A stretch of 18,924 nucleotides of DNA, from assembly GCA_036163455.1 (NCBI GenBank), contig JAYZKL010000033.1, forward strand, positions 1 to 18,924, in the 5' to 3' direction. The DNA comes from GCA-2701705 sp036163455 (GTDB taxonomy: Bacteria > Pseudomonadota > Gammaproteobacteria > GCA-002705445 > GCA-002716945). The position numbers and the translations under genes are program-made. The notes beneath the pieces are model-generated. The model did no database searches. It saw nothing but the letters and a program-made list of their open reading frames with translations, and was not told the origin of the DNA. Position 1 is the first letter of the stretch. Every line of letters begins with the position of its first letter. Below are positions 7,550 through 14,075 of the stretch, piece after piece.

Positions 7550-7954
7550 ATGGCTCAAGAAGAAACATTATCTATAATTAAACCTGATGCTGTAGAAAGA
7601 AACCTTATAGGGTCAATAGTGTCAATGATAGAAAAAAATGGATTGAAGGTAATGGAAGCAAGGATGTTGCAGCTTTCAAGAAGTGATGCTGAAGAATTTT
7701 ATTCTATCCATAAAGATAAACCATTTTTTAGTTCACTTATAGATTATATGATATCAAGTAAAATAGTAGCTCTAAAATTGAGTGGAGATGATGCTGTGAA
7801 TACTTATCGAAATCTTATGGGTGCAACCGACCCAGCAGAAGCTAAACCAGGAACAATCCGACAATTTTTTGCTGAAAGTAAAGAGAGAAATTCAGTACAT
7901 GGTTCTGATAGTACCGAGAATGCTAAAAGAGAAATTAAATTCTTTTTTAAATAA
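7550..7954 (+). CDS. ndk: Nucleoside diphosphate kinase
   Basis: Ndk transfers phosphate from ATP to other nucleoside diphosphates through a phosphohistidine. The 134-residue protein has the opening SIIKPDAVERNLIG and KPFFSSLI. ATP-site segments are ALKLSGDDAV and MGATDPAEAKPGTIRQ, and the catalytic His117 sits in NSVHGSDS. It ends at KFFFK, about nine residues before the E. coli C-terminus, so the final tail is missing while the active site is complete. It begins immediately after the iscX stop (TAAATG). In many gammaproteobacteria ndk is followed by rlmN, pilF, rodZ and ispG before hisS; here hisS follows after 27 bases. Confidence 0.97.
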   Translation: MAQEETLSIIKPDAVERNLIGSIVSMIEKNGLKVMEARMLQLSRSDAEEFYSIHKDKPFFSSLIDYMISSKIVALKLSGDDAVNTYRNLMGATDPAEAKPGTIRQFFAESKERNSVHGSDSTENAKREIKFFFK

Positions 7955-7981
7955 CTCTGCTTCATTAACCTTTTTAATATT

Positions 7982-9268
7982 ATGACCAATGAAATAATAA
8001 AAGTAGTTAGAGGTTTTAGGGATGTGTATAGCAACACTGATATTAAATTATTAGAATCTTTTAGAATAGCTATTTCTAATATTACAAACCAATATGGAAT
8101 TAATGAGTTAAGAACTCCTATCTTAGAAAAAGCTGAATTATTCAATAGATCGATAGGAGCAACAACAGAAATTGTAAACAAGGAGATGTATGTTTTTGAA
8201 GATAGAAATGGTGATGCTCTTAGTTTAAGACCTGAGGGGACGGCATCATGCGTCAGATCCGCTTTAGAAAATAATTTAATTTTCGATAGAGGTATAAAGC
8301 GAAAGAAATATTGGTATTTTGGACCAATGTTTCGTAGAGAAAGGCCTCAAAAAGGACGTTTTAGACAGTTTGACCAATTTGGTATTGAATATTTTGGGTT
8401 TGATAATATAAATAGTGATTTAGAAATAATATTTTTTGGCAATAGATTATTTAATGACGAACTTAAGATAGATGGAATTAAACTTCATATTAATTCTATT
8501 GGCAATGAAGAAGATAGATTAATTTATGGAAAAAAAATAAAAGACTTATTAGATAAATACAAAAAGGAACTTACTGAGGATCAGCAAAATACTTTAGATA
8601 GAAACCCAATTAGGATTTTAGATAATAAATCAGAAAAAATAAAAAAAATATTAGAAGATCTTCCTAAGCTTACTAATATGTTATCTACTAACTCAAAAAA
8701 ACGATTTGAAAGTTTGGTGCAAAAACTAGACCAATCAAACACAAAATATATTATAGATAATTCTATTGTTAGGGGGCTTGATTACTACAATGATACTGTT
8801 TTTGAATGGAAACATGATTCATTAGGAAGTCAAGATGCAATATGTGCTGGTGGCAGATATGATGGATTGGTTAAAAAAATTGGAGGAGTAGAAGTGCCTG
8901 CAATTGGTTTTGCAGCTGGAGTAGATAGGATATTGATGATTTTATCTGAACTTAATCAGACTAATTTACAGTCTAGTTCTGTTGCAATTATAAATCATTC
9001 TGCAGAGAATAGTTACGAAGCGCTTGCAAAGACAGAAGATTTGCGTAATCAATTTAAACAAATTAGTTTCTATAGTACTGATTCATCATCTAATATAGAT
9101 AAACAATATAAGCAAGCTGAACAAATCAAACCCAAATATATTTTATTTTTTGGAGATGAAGAAATTAAATCAAATACATATACAATCAAAGGCTTGAAGG
9201 ATAAAGTTAAGAAAGAACAGATTTCGAAAACTGAGTTAGAAAAGATTCTTGATAATATTAATAAATGA
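7982..9268 (+). CDS. hisS: Histidine--tRNA ligase
   Basis: HisS is a class II aminoacyl-tRNA synthetase that charges tRNA-His. The 428-residue protein (424 in E. coli) shows RGFRDV at residues 10-15 and RPEGTASCVR at 83-92. Motif 2 is YFGPMFRRERPQKGRFRQF (112-130). The histidine-specific motifs are RGLDYYNDTVFEW (264-276) and CAGGRYDGL (288-296), and motif 3 is GFAAGVDR (309-316). A C-terminal anticodon-binding domain follows. The regulatory paralogue HisZ lacks several of these residues, so this is the true synthetase. It overlaps yfgM by four bases (ATGA), giving a hisS-yfgM-bamB-der order typical of gammaproteobacteria. Confidence 0.98.
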   Translation: MTNEIIKVVRGFRDVYSNTDIKLLESFRIAISNITNQYGINELRTPILEKAELFNRSIGATTEIVNKEMYVFEDRNGDALSLRPEGTASCVRSALENNLIFDRGIKRKKYWYFGPMFRRERPQKGRFRQFDQFGIEYFGFDNINSDLEIIFFGNRLFNDELKIDGIKLHINSIGNEEDRLIYGKKIKDLLDKYKKELTEDQQNTLDRNPIRILDNKSEKIKKILEDLPKLTNMLSTNSKKRFESLVQKLDQSNTKYIIDNSIVRGLDYYNDTVFEWKHDSLGSQDAICAGGRYDGLVKKIGGVEVPAIGFAAGVDRILMILSELNQTNLQSSSVAIINHSAENSYEALAKTEDLRNQFKQISFYSTDSSSNIDKQYKQAEQIKPKYILFFGDEEIKSNTYTIKGLKDKVKKEQISKTELEKILDNINK

Positions 9269-9882
9269 ACAATCAATATACAGAAGAAGAAGAAAAATTT
9301 TTATCATGGTTTAAGGATAATTTAAAGAGTTTATTAGCAGGATTATTTTTAGGCATCTTTTTTATTATTTCTTATAAATACTATGTTAATTATCAAGATC
9401 AAATAACAACTAACCTATCTTTTGAATATGAAAAAACTATACAAAAATATAGGGAAGGCGACACAAAGTATTTACTAGAAAAAGATAAGCAATTATCTAG
9501 TAATTATCCATCAAACATCTATACAAATCTCATTAGTTTATATTCGGTAAAAATCTTTATTGATAATAATGAAATTGATAAGGCGTTTGAAAAACTTAAT
9601 TTTGTAATTTCAAACTCTCCATCGCAGCATATAAAAATGATTGCACAGATTCGTAAAGCTAGATTAATGATTTCTAATGATCAACTTGTAGATGCTAAGA
9701 ACCTAATTCAAAGAATTGACCCAAACCAAAAAAATTATATTTTAGTTGAGCTTTTAGGTGATATATATTTTAAGAATGGAGAAATCGAACTAGCAAAGAA
9801 AAAATATAATGAAGTGTTAAATTTTAATCTAACACCAAATAAATTAAAAATTATGGAAAATAAAATCAATACAATACAATGA
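9265..9882 (+). CDS. yfgM: Inner-membrane protein YfgM (TPR-type periplasmic ancillary factor)
   Basis: In E. coli YfgM is a single-pass inner-membrane protein found with the Sec translocon and the periplasmic chaperone PpiD. The 205-residue product (206 in E. coli) has a short acidic cytoplasmic start, YTEEEEKFLSWFKDN. One membrane segment at about residues 20-37 and a helical periplasmic part follow. The C-terminus has a repeat-like stretch (LVELLGDIYFKNGEIELAKKKYNEVL) typical of tetratricopeptide folds. Sequence is much diverged, so the assignment rests on topology, length, the N-terminal pattern and the place between hisS and bamB. It overlaps both neighbours by four bases. Confidence 0.88.
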   Translation: MNNQYTEEEEKFLSWFKDNLKSLLAGLFLGIFFIISYKYYVNYQDQITTNLSFEYEKTIQKYREGDTKYLLEKDKQLSSNYPSNIYTNLISLYSVKIFIDNNEIDKAFEKLNFVISNSPSQHIKMIAQIRKARLMISNDQLVDAKNLIQRIDPNQKNYILVELLGDIYFKNGEIELAKKKYNEVLNFNLTPNKLKIMENKINTIQ

Positions 9883-11138
9883 GATATTCAAAACTACTAT
9901 ACTTATCACTTTTTTCTTTAATGCTATCTAGCTGCGCTTACTATGAAAAGATCTTTGAAAAGGAATCGACAGCATTTATGCCAAAACATGAGGTATCAAC
10001 AAATTATATTGTACAAGAGCTCTGGTCTGTTGATTCTGGAGATGGTAGGAGCCCAAAAAGTACTGTGTTACAACCAGCTTTTGATAATAAAAAAAATATT
10101 TATATCATTGACTCTGATGGACTAATCACTTCTGTTGATTCTCAGACAGGCAATAAAAATTGGTCTCAGGATATGGATTTAGATGTCACATCAGGCATCT
10201 CTACCCATAAAGATTTAATTTTTTTTGGCACGTCTGACGGTAAAATTTATTGTCTTAGTAGAGAAGTACTAAACGAAAGTGACAATCTATTTAGCATTAA
10301 CAATATTCCATTTATTTCTGATTCACTGCCTGTTAAACCAAAATGGCATTTTCAACTTAAAAGTGAATCCATAGCACCAGCGGTTGGTTCTTACAATAAT
10401 ATTTTTGTTAAAACTAATGATGGAGATACATTAGCCATAGATATTACTGATGGTAGTTTATCTTGGAAAAATATTAGTGGCAATATCCCTTTATCCTTAA
10501 GAGGGTCTGGATCTGCATCAGTAGATTTTGAAAATATTTATGTAGCTAGAGATGATGGGACTTTGGTCTCATTATTACAGCAATCAGGAAAGCTAAATTG
10601 GTATATATCTATTTCAGCAAAATCAGGTAGAAATGAACTTGAATCTCTTCGTGACGTCGAGATGTCTCCATATGTTGATTCAGGCATAATATTTGTTGGC
10701 TCATATCAGGGAAATCTAATCGCTGTCGACTCAATATCAGGATCATTATTATGGTCAGTACCAATTTCGATTGTATCTAACCTTGACGGCGATGATGACA
10801 AACTTTTTGCTTCTTCTACAGATGGTTATTTATTCGCGTTAAATAAATATAATGGGGACTCAATTTGGAAGACTAAATTGTTAGAAAAAGGTAATTTATT
10901 GCAACCTGTAGTTCTAGATGACACTGTTGCAGTTATGAGCGACCAAGGCTATATTTCATTATTAGATAAATCTAACGGAAAGATTCTTAAATATGAGAAA
11001 ATAACTGATGAAATTGATTATCAAATACGAGTACTAAAATCTAACAAAAGTTTTTTTATATTAGAAAAAAGTGGTAGACTTACTGCGTTTAATGTTATTG
11101 AGCGCAAATATGAAGAATCAAGTTTCTTTAGTTGGTAG
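9879..11138 (+). CDS. bamB: Outer-membrane assembly lipoprotein BamB
   Basis: BamB is a lipoprotein of the BAM complex that inserts beta-barrel proteins into the outer membrane. The 419-residue product has a lipoprotein signal ending at LSSC (Cys19). It then has beta-propeller blades with repeated PQQ-like motifs, for example DGLITSVDSQTGNKNW (80-95), DGDTLAIDITDGSLSW (181-196), QGNLIAVDSISGSLLW (277-292) and DGYLFALNKYNGDSIW (315-330). The stretch PLSLRG (204-209) keeps the Leu, Leu and Arg that contact BamA in E. coli. It is 27 residues longer than E. coli BamB, mostly from an insertion at about 129-153. Its last 29 bases overlap der. Confidence 0.93.
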   Translation: MRYSKLLYLSLFSLMLSSCAYYEKIFEKESTAFMPKHEVSTNYIVQELWSVDSGDGRSPKSTVLQPAFDNKKNIYIIDSDGLITSVDSQTGNKNWSQDMDLDVTSGISTHKDLIFFGTSDGKIYCLSREVLNESDNLFSINNIPFISDSLPVKPKWHFQLKSESIAPAVGSYNNIFVKTNDGDTLAIDITDGSLSWKNISGNIPLSLRGSGSASVDFENIYVARDDGTLVSLLQQSGKLNWYISISAKSGRNELESLRDVEMSPYVDSGIIFVGSYQGNLIAVDSISGSLLWSVPISIVSNLDGDDDKLFASSTDGYLFALNKYNGDSIWKTKLLEKGNLLQPVVLDDTVAVMSDQGYISLLDKSNGKILKYEKITDEIDYQIRVLKSNKSFFILEKSGRLTAFNVIERKYEESSFFSW

Positions 11139-12417
11139 AACAAATGTAGGCAAATCCTTGCTTTTTAACAAACTTGTTAAATCAAGAAAGTCATTGGTTG
11201 TTGATTTTGAAGGAAGCACTCGAGATATTAATCAAGGATTAATTGTTCATCAAGATAAATCAATTATATTAGAAGATACAGGTGGTTTTCCAGAAAATAA
11301 AGGCAACTATAATAATCAAGTTGAATCTCGAATTCAACAATCTATACAAGAAAGCAAACTAATATTATTTATGACCTCATCCAGAGAAGGGCTAACCAAT
11401 AAAGATTTAGAAATATCAGAGATACTAAGAAAACATAACAAAAGAGTTTTATTAGTAATCAATATGTCAGACTTACAATCAAAAAGAGATAATATAAATA
11501 CTTTTTATAGTCTTGGCCACAAAGATATTTATATTATCTCAGCAAAAACTAATCAGGGAGTTAATGAATTAAAGGAAAAGATTTTTGATATTTTGGAAGG
11601 CAATCAGACATCTTTAGAGGAGAATAGTTTAAGAGTTTCATTTATTGGAAAACCAAATGTAGGCAAATCTACCCTGATTAATAGTTTAATCAAAAAGGAA
11701 TTAATGATTACCTCAGATATATCTGGTACGACATTAGATGCAATAGAAATTAAATATAGAGATAAAAGAAATAAATTTAGACTCTATGATACCGCTGGAA
11801 TTTTAAAAAAATCACAAACGAAGAGTATCATACAGAAATTTAGTATTGCTCAAACTTTATCAACTATTAAAAATACTGATATATGTATTTTAGTATTAAA
11901 CGCACAAGATGGAATTACCAAACAAGACAAATTAATCCTTAATTATATAAAGAAATATAACAAGGCATTTTTTATTGTTGTTAATAAAGTTGATACTTTA
12001 TCAACTGTTGATCTAAAAAAATTAAAAAACGACATAAAATATTTTTCAAATATCACAAATAATGCAAATATTTTTTTCACTTCCGCTATTTTAAGAAAGA
12101 ATATTTCCAAAATACCGCTAACAATTGCAGTTCTTGGAAAATTATTAAATAAGAGATATAAATCTGCAAAATTAACTAAAATTCTGAATGATGCAACCTC
12201 TAAACATGAACCACCAATCTATAACAAAAAAAGACCAAAATTGAAATTTGCACAACAAAGTAGTTTAAGAGAACTTGTTATTCATATATATGGAAATGGA
12301 TTAAAGTATATCTCACCATCATATAAAAAGTATTTATTAAACTACTTTTCTACCGAGTTAAACTTGATAGGTCTTCCTCTTGAGGTAAAATTTACACAAA
12401 AAAAAGAACCCATTTAA
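11110..12417 (+). CDS. der: Ribosome-assembly GTPase Der (EngA)
   Basis: Der is a tandem-GTPase protein needed for 50S subunit maturation. The 435-residue product has domain 1 with GRTNVGKS (9-16), STRD (36-39), DTGG (56-59) and SAK (144-146). Domain 2 has GKPNVGKS (180-187), DTAG (227-230) and NKVD (292-295). A KH-like domain from about 345 contains PKLKFAQQ and YKKYLLNYF. It is shorter than E. coli (490) because the acidic linker between GTPase domains and the basic C-terminal tail are reduced. The ATG at 11110 puts the P-loop at residue 9 as in E. coli; an earlier ATG at 11071 lies deep in bamB. Domain 1 is unusual: the guanine-recognition NKxD reads NMSD (118-121). The stop codon lies in the loop of the terminator hairpin. 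Confidence 0.95.
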   Translation: MKNQVSLVGRTNVGKSLLFNKLVKSRKSLVVDFEGSTRDINQGLIVHQDKSIILEDTGGFPENKGNYNNQVESRIQQSIQESKLILFMTSSREGLTNKDLEISEILRKHNKRVLLVINMSDLQSKRDNINTFYSLGHKDIYIISAKTNQGVNELKEKIFDILEGNQTSLEENSLRVSFIGKPNVGKSTLINSLIKKELMITSDISGTTLDAIEIKYRDKRNKFRLYDTAGILKKSQTKSIIQKFSIAQTLSTIKNTDICILVLNAQDGITKQDKLILNYIKKYNKAFFIVVNKVDTLSTVDLKKLKNDIKYFSNITNNANIFFTSAILRKNISKIPLTIAVLGKLLNKRYKSAKLTKILNDATSKHEPPIYNKKRPKLKFAQQSSLRELVIHIYGNGLKYISPSYKKYLLNYFSTELNLIGLPLEVKFTQKKEPI

Positions 12418-12435
12418 TAATGGGTTCAATTTTTT
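12398..12435 (+). terminator. Bidirectional intrinsic terminator between der and the DUF4242 gene
   Basis: A perfect 9-bp stem, GAACCCATT (12406-12414) with AATGGGTTC (12419-12427), closes a four-base loop (12415-12418). Eight A residues precede it (12398-12405) and six T residues follow (12430-12435), so it can end transcription from both sides. It serves der on the plus strand and the facing DUF4242 gene on the minus strand. The der TAA stop occupies three of the four loop bases. Confidence 0.93.
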
Positions 12436-12443
12436 GAAAAAAA

Positions 12444-12716
12444 TTACTCAGCAGTTTTAGGGCTGATTATATTTTTAACTTCTGAGATTTTATTTGCAGG
12501 AAATCCACCTGTTTCAGCGTGATCTCTGATGAGTTGTTCATTGTCTGCATTGTAAACGCAGTAAACCTTATCACCAGTTACATAGCTATGATCCCATTCA
12601 ATTCCAGTACCCATATCCTTTAGAATTCCACAAGATTTTTGTGAAATACCTTTTAGGTCATCTGCACTAAGATCACCAGCTCCTGGAATTTCTCTTTCTA
12701 TTACATATTGTGGCAT
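12444..12716 (-). CDS. DUF4242 small protein (SCO4226-like, possible nickel-binding)
   Basis: This 90-residue protein belongs to DUF4242, whose structurally studied member SCO4226 from Streptomyces is reported to bind nickel; the cellular role is unknown. Family hallmarks are MPQYVIEREIPGAG at the start, IEWDHSYVTGDKVYCVYNA in the middle, and IRDHAETGGFPANKISEV near the end, with His and Cys residues that could bind metal. I chose the ATG at 12716 because it gives the family N-terminus and follows a strong ribosome site, TGGAGGGG (12723-12730), six bases away. An upstream ATG at 12776 would add 20 unrelated residues. G+C here is higher than nearby (67 of 180 bases in 12481-12660). It faces der and ends 8 bases after the shared terminator. 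Confidence 0.85.
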   Translation of the reverse strand: MPQYVIEREIPGAGDLSADDLKGISQKSCGILKDMGTGIEWDHSYVTGDKVYCVYNADNEQLIRDHAETGGFPANKISEVKNIISPKTAE

Positions 12717-12722
12717 TATATA

Positions 12723-12730
12723 CCCCTCCA
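12723..12730 (-). promoter_or_regulatory. Strong Shine-Dalgarno of the DUF4242 gene
   Basis: On the minus strand TGGAGGGG lies six bases before the ATG at 12716. It contains GGAG and is the most purine-rich ribosome site in the window, where most starts have weak sites or rely on coupling. It decides the start codon and suggests high translation. Confidence 0.75.
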
Positions 12731-12790
12731 TTTTTGTATAACATCTCATTTTCCTATTAATTGGTATAACCTTCAAGGAAAAAATTGTAT

Positions 12791-13630
12791 TTAATTATTT
12801 TTATTTGTATTTATAAATATCATGGGATCAATATATGTTTGATTTAACATTACGGACCAGTGTACATGTGGACCAGTTGACCTGCCACTTGTCCCAATTT
12901 TTCCAATCTCATCACCTTTTTTAACACTTTGACCCTTTTTTACTAGAATTTCGTTTAGGTGTATAAAGATGCTTAGTAAACCTTTCCCATGGTCAATATA
13001 AATAAATTTACCATTATAAAAAAAATCACCTACAACTATGACCCTACCTGCTGAGGGAGCAACTATGGGGTCATTCATTTTTGCCGCTATATCAATTCCA
13101 TTGTGATAACGACCTTTTTTGCCATTATAATATCGTTCAGTACCAAAAACGCCGGTTATAATTCCTTCTACTGGATAGATAAAATTAATATCAGGATTAC
13201 CTGATGACCATGTATTTCTATGAGATTTAAGGATTTTCTGTTCCTTAATAATTCTTTTGACATCACTGCTTGAAGGTTCACTATATTTTTTTGAAACCTT
13301 TATATACTGTTTTTCAACTATTCTTTTTTTTAAAAAAAAATTTACAGTGTTTTCAGAAACTTTATCCACAATATTGATTGATTGATTCCCTGAGGGTGTT
13401 CCATAGGGAATCCCATAAATAAGGTAGAACTTATCATTAACTTGTTTGGTTAATATTCTTGTATTATTTATAAAAATACCACTTTTAAATTTCTCTACAG
13501 GAATTTCATGAAAAAATATGCCTCCCGGCACATTAAGATATTCAGGCTTAAAAAAAGAAGATGAATCACTATTTAATGGAAATATAAATACTAGAACAAT
13601 TATTATTTTTTTTAAAACCAATCTATACAT
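12791..13630 (-). CDS. M23-family peptidoglycan metallopeptidase (LytM domain)
   Basis: This is a probable periplasmic zinc peptidase that cuts peptide cross-links in the cell wall. The 279-residue protein has a hydrophobic N-terminus (about residues 6-19) that looks like a signal peptide. An N-terminal domain contains the VPGGIFF motif seen in M23 proteins with the PGG-type N-domain. The C-terminal LytM domain runs from about 150. Zinc ligands are all present: His176 and Asp180 (HNGID) and His257 (HVHW), with catalytic His224 and His255. It should thus be active, unlike the degenerate activators EnvC and NlpD. It overlaps queF by eight bases, so the two are probably co-transcribed. The exact bond cut cannot be told from sequence. 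Confidence 0.9.
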   Translation of the reverse strand: MYRLVLKKIIIVLVFIFPLNSDSSSFFKPEYLNVPGGIFFHEIPVEKFKSGIFINNTRILTKQVNDKFYLIYGIPYGTPSGNQSINIVDKVSENTVNFFLKKRIVEKQYIKVSKKYSEPSSSDVKRIIKEQKILKSHRNTWSSGNPDINFIYPVEGIITGVFGTERYYNGKKGRYHNGIDIAAKMNDPIVAPSAGRVIVVGDFFYNGKFIYIDHGKGLLSIFIHLNEILVKKGQSVKKGDEIGKIGTSGRSTGPHVHWSVMLNQTYIDPMIFINTNKNN

Positions 13631-14012
13631 TTGAAATCAATTTATAAGTATCTTTCCAGCCTTTTTTTATATATTTTGTAGTAACAGTTGTAATGATACC
13701 GCCTCTTACTTTCCAATACCCAGTAATAGTCATATATCTAGGTTTAACAAGATTAGACAGGTCTCTTAAAATCATATTAGTTACATCTTCATGGAATGCC
13801 CCCTCATTTCTAAATGAGCCCATATATAGTTTCAATGATTTTAACTCTACACATAACTTGTGAGGAATATAATCAATAGCAAATTCAGCAAAATCAGGCT
13901 GTGATGTTAAAGGGCACAAACAGGTAAATTCAGGTATCTTCATATTAATAAGATAATCAGTCTTATCTTGAGGGTTTTCAAAAGTGTCAAGCAGTTTTTT
14001 TCTAGATGTCAT
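13623..14012 (-). CDS. queF: NADPH-dependent 7-cyano-7-deazaguanine reductase QueF (type I, short form)
   Basis: QueF reduces preQ0 to preQ1 with NADPH, a step in queuosine tRNA modification. The 129-residue protein is the unimodular, YkvM-like type. The catalytic Cys33 and Asp40 lie in FTCLCPLTSQPDF, the QueF motif is ELKSLKLYMGSFRNEG, and FHEDV carries the substrate-binding His and Glu. RYMTITGYWKVRGGI follows. E. coli has the long two-lobed form (about 280 residues), so the lineage uses the shorter type also found in Bacillus. The start at 14012 is supported by AGGAG on the minus strand (14022-14026), nine bases upstream. It is divergent from smc and precedes the M23 gene. Confidence 0.95.
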   Translation of the reverse strand: MTSRKKLLDTFENPQDKTDYLINMKIPEFTCLCPLTSQPDFAEFAIDYIPHKLCVELKSLKLYMGSFRNEGAFHEDVTNMILRDLSNLVKPRYMTITGYWKVRGGIITTVTTKYIKKGWKDTYKLISNV

Positions 14013-14036
14013 TTATCGATATCTCCTGATGGTAGT

Positions 14037-14045
14037 ATTATAGCA
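14037..14045 (-). promoter_or_regulatory. Extended -10 promoter of queF operon
   Basis: The minus strand reads TGCTATAAT here, a perfect -10 hexamer with the TGn extension, 25 bases before the queF ATG. No good -35 is seen 17 bases upstream (TTAAAT at best), which is normal for extended -10 promoters. The queF ribosome site AGGAG lies between it and the start codon. Confidence 0.65.
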
Positions 14046-14055
14046 AAGAAAATAT

Positions 14056-14061
14056 TATAAT
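14056..14061 (+). promoter_or_regulatory. Candidate -10 element for smc
   Basis: A perfect TATAAT lies 14 bases before the smc ATG at 14076. Without a clear -35 the assignment is weak in so AT-rich a region. If used, transcription would start near 14068 and leave a leader of under ten bases. It faces the queF promoter, so the 63-base gap would hold two divergent promoters. Confidence 0.4.
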
Positions 14062-14075
14062 TTAATGTAGGTATT

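Noticed and set aside
11071..11109. Upstream start for der adding 13 residues
   Set aside because: The ATG at 11110 puts the P-loop at residue 9 exactly as in E. coli; the added residues are unlike Der and lie deep in bamB.
12717..12776. Upstream start for the DUF4242 gene
   Set aside because: The strong GGAG site is placed for the ATG at 12716, and the additional 20 residues match nothing in the family.
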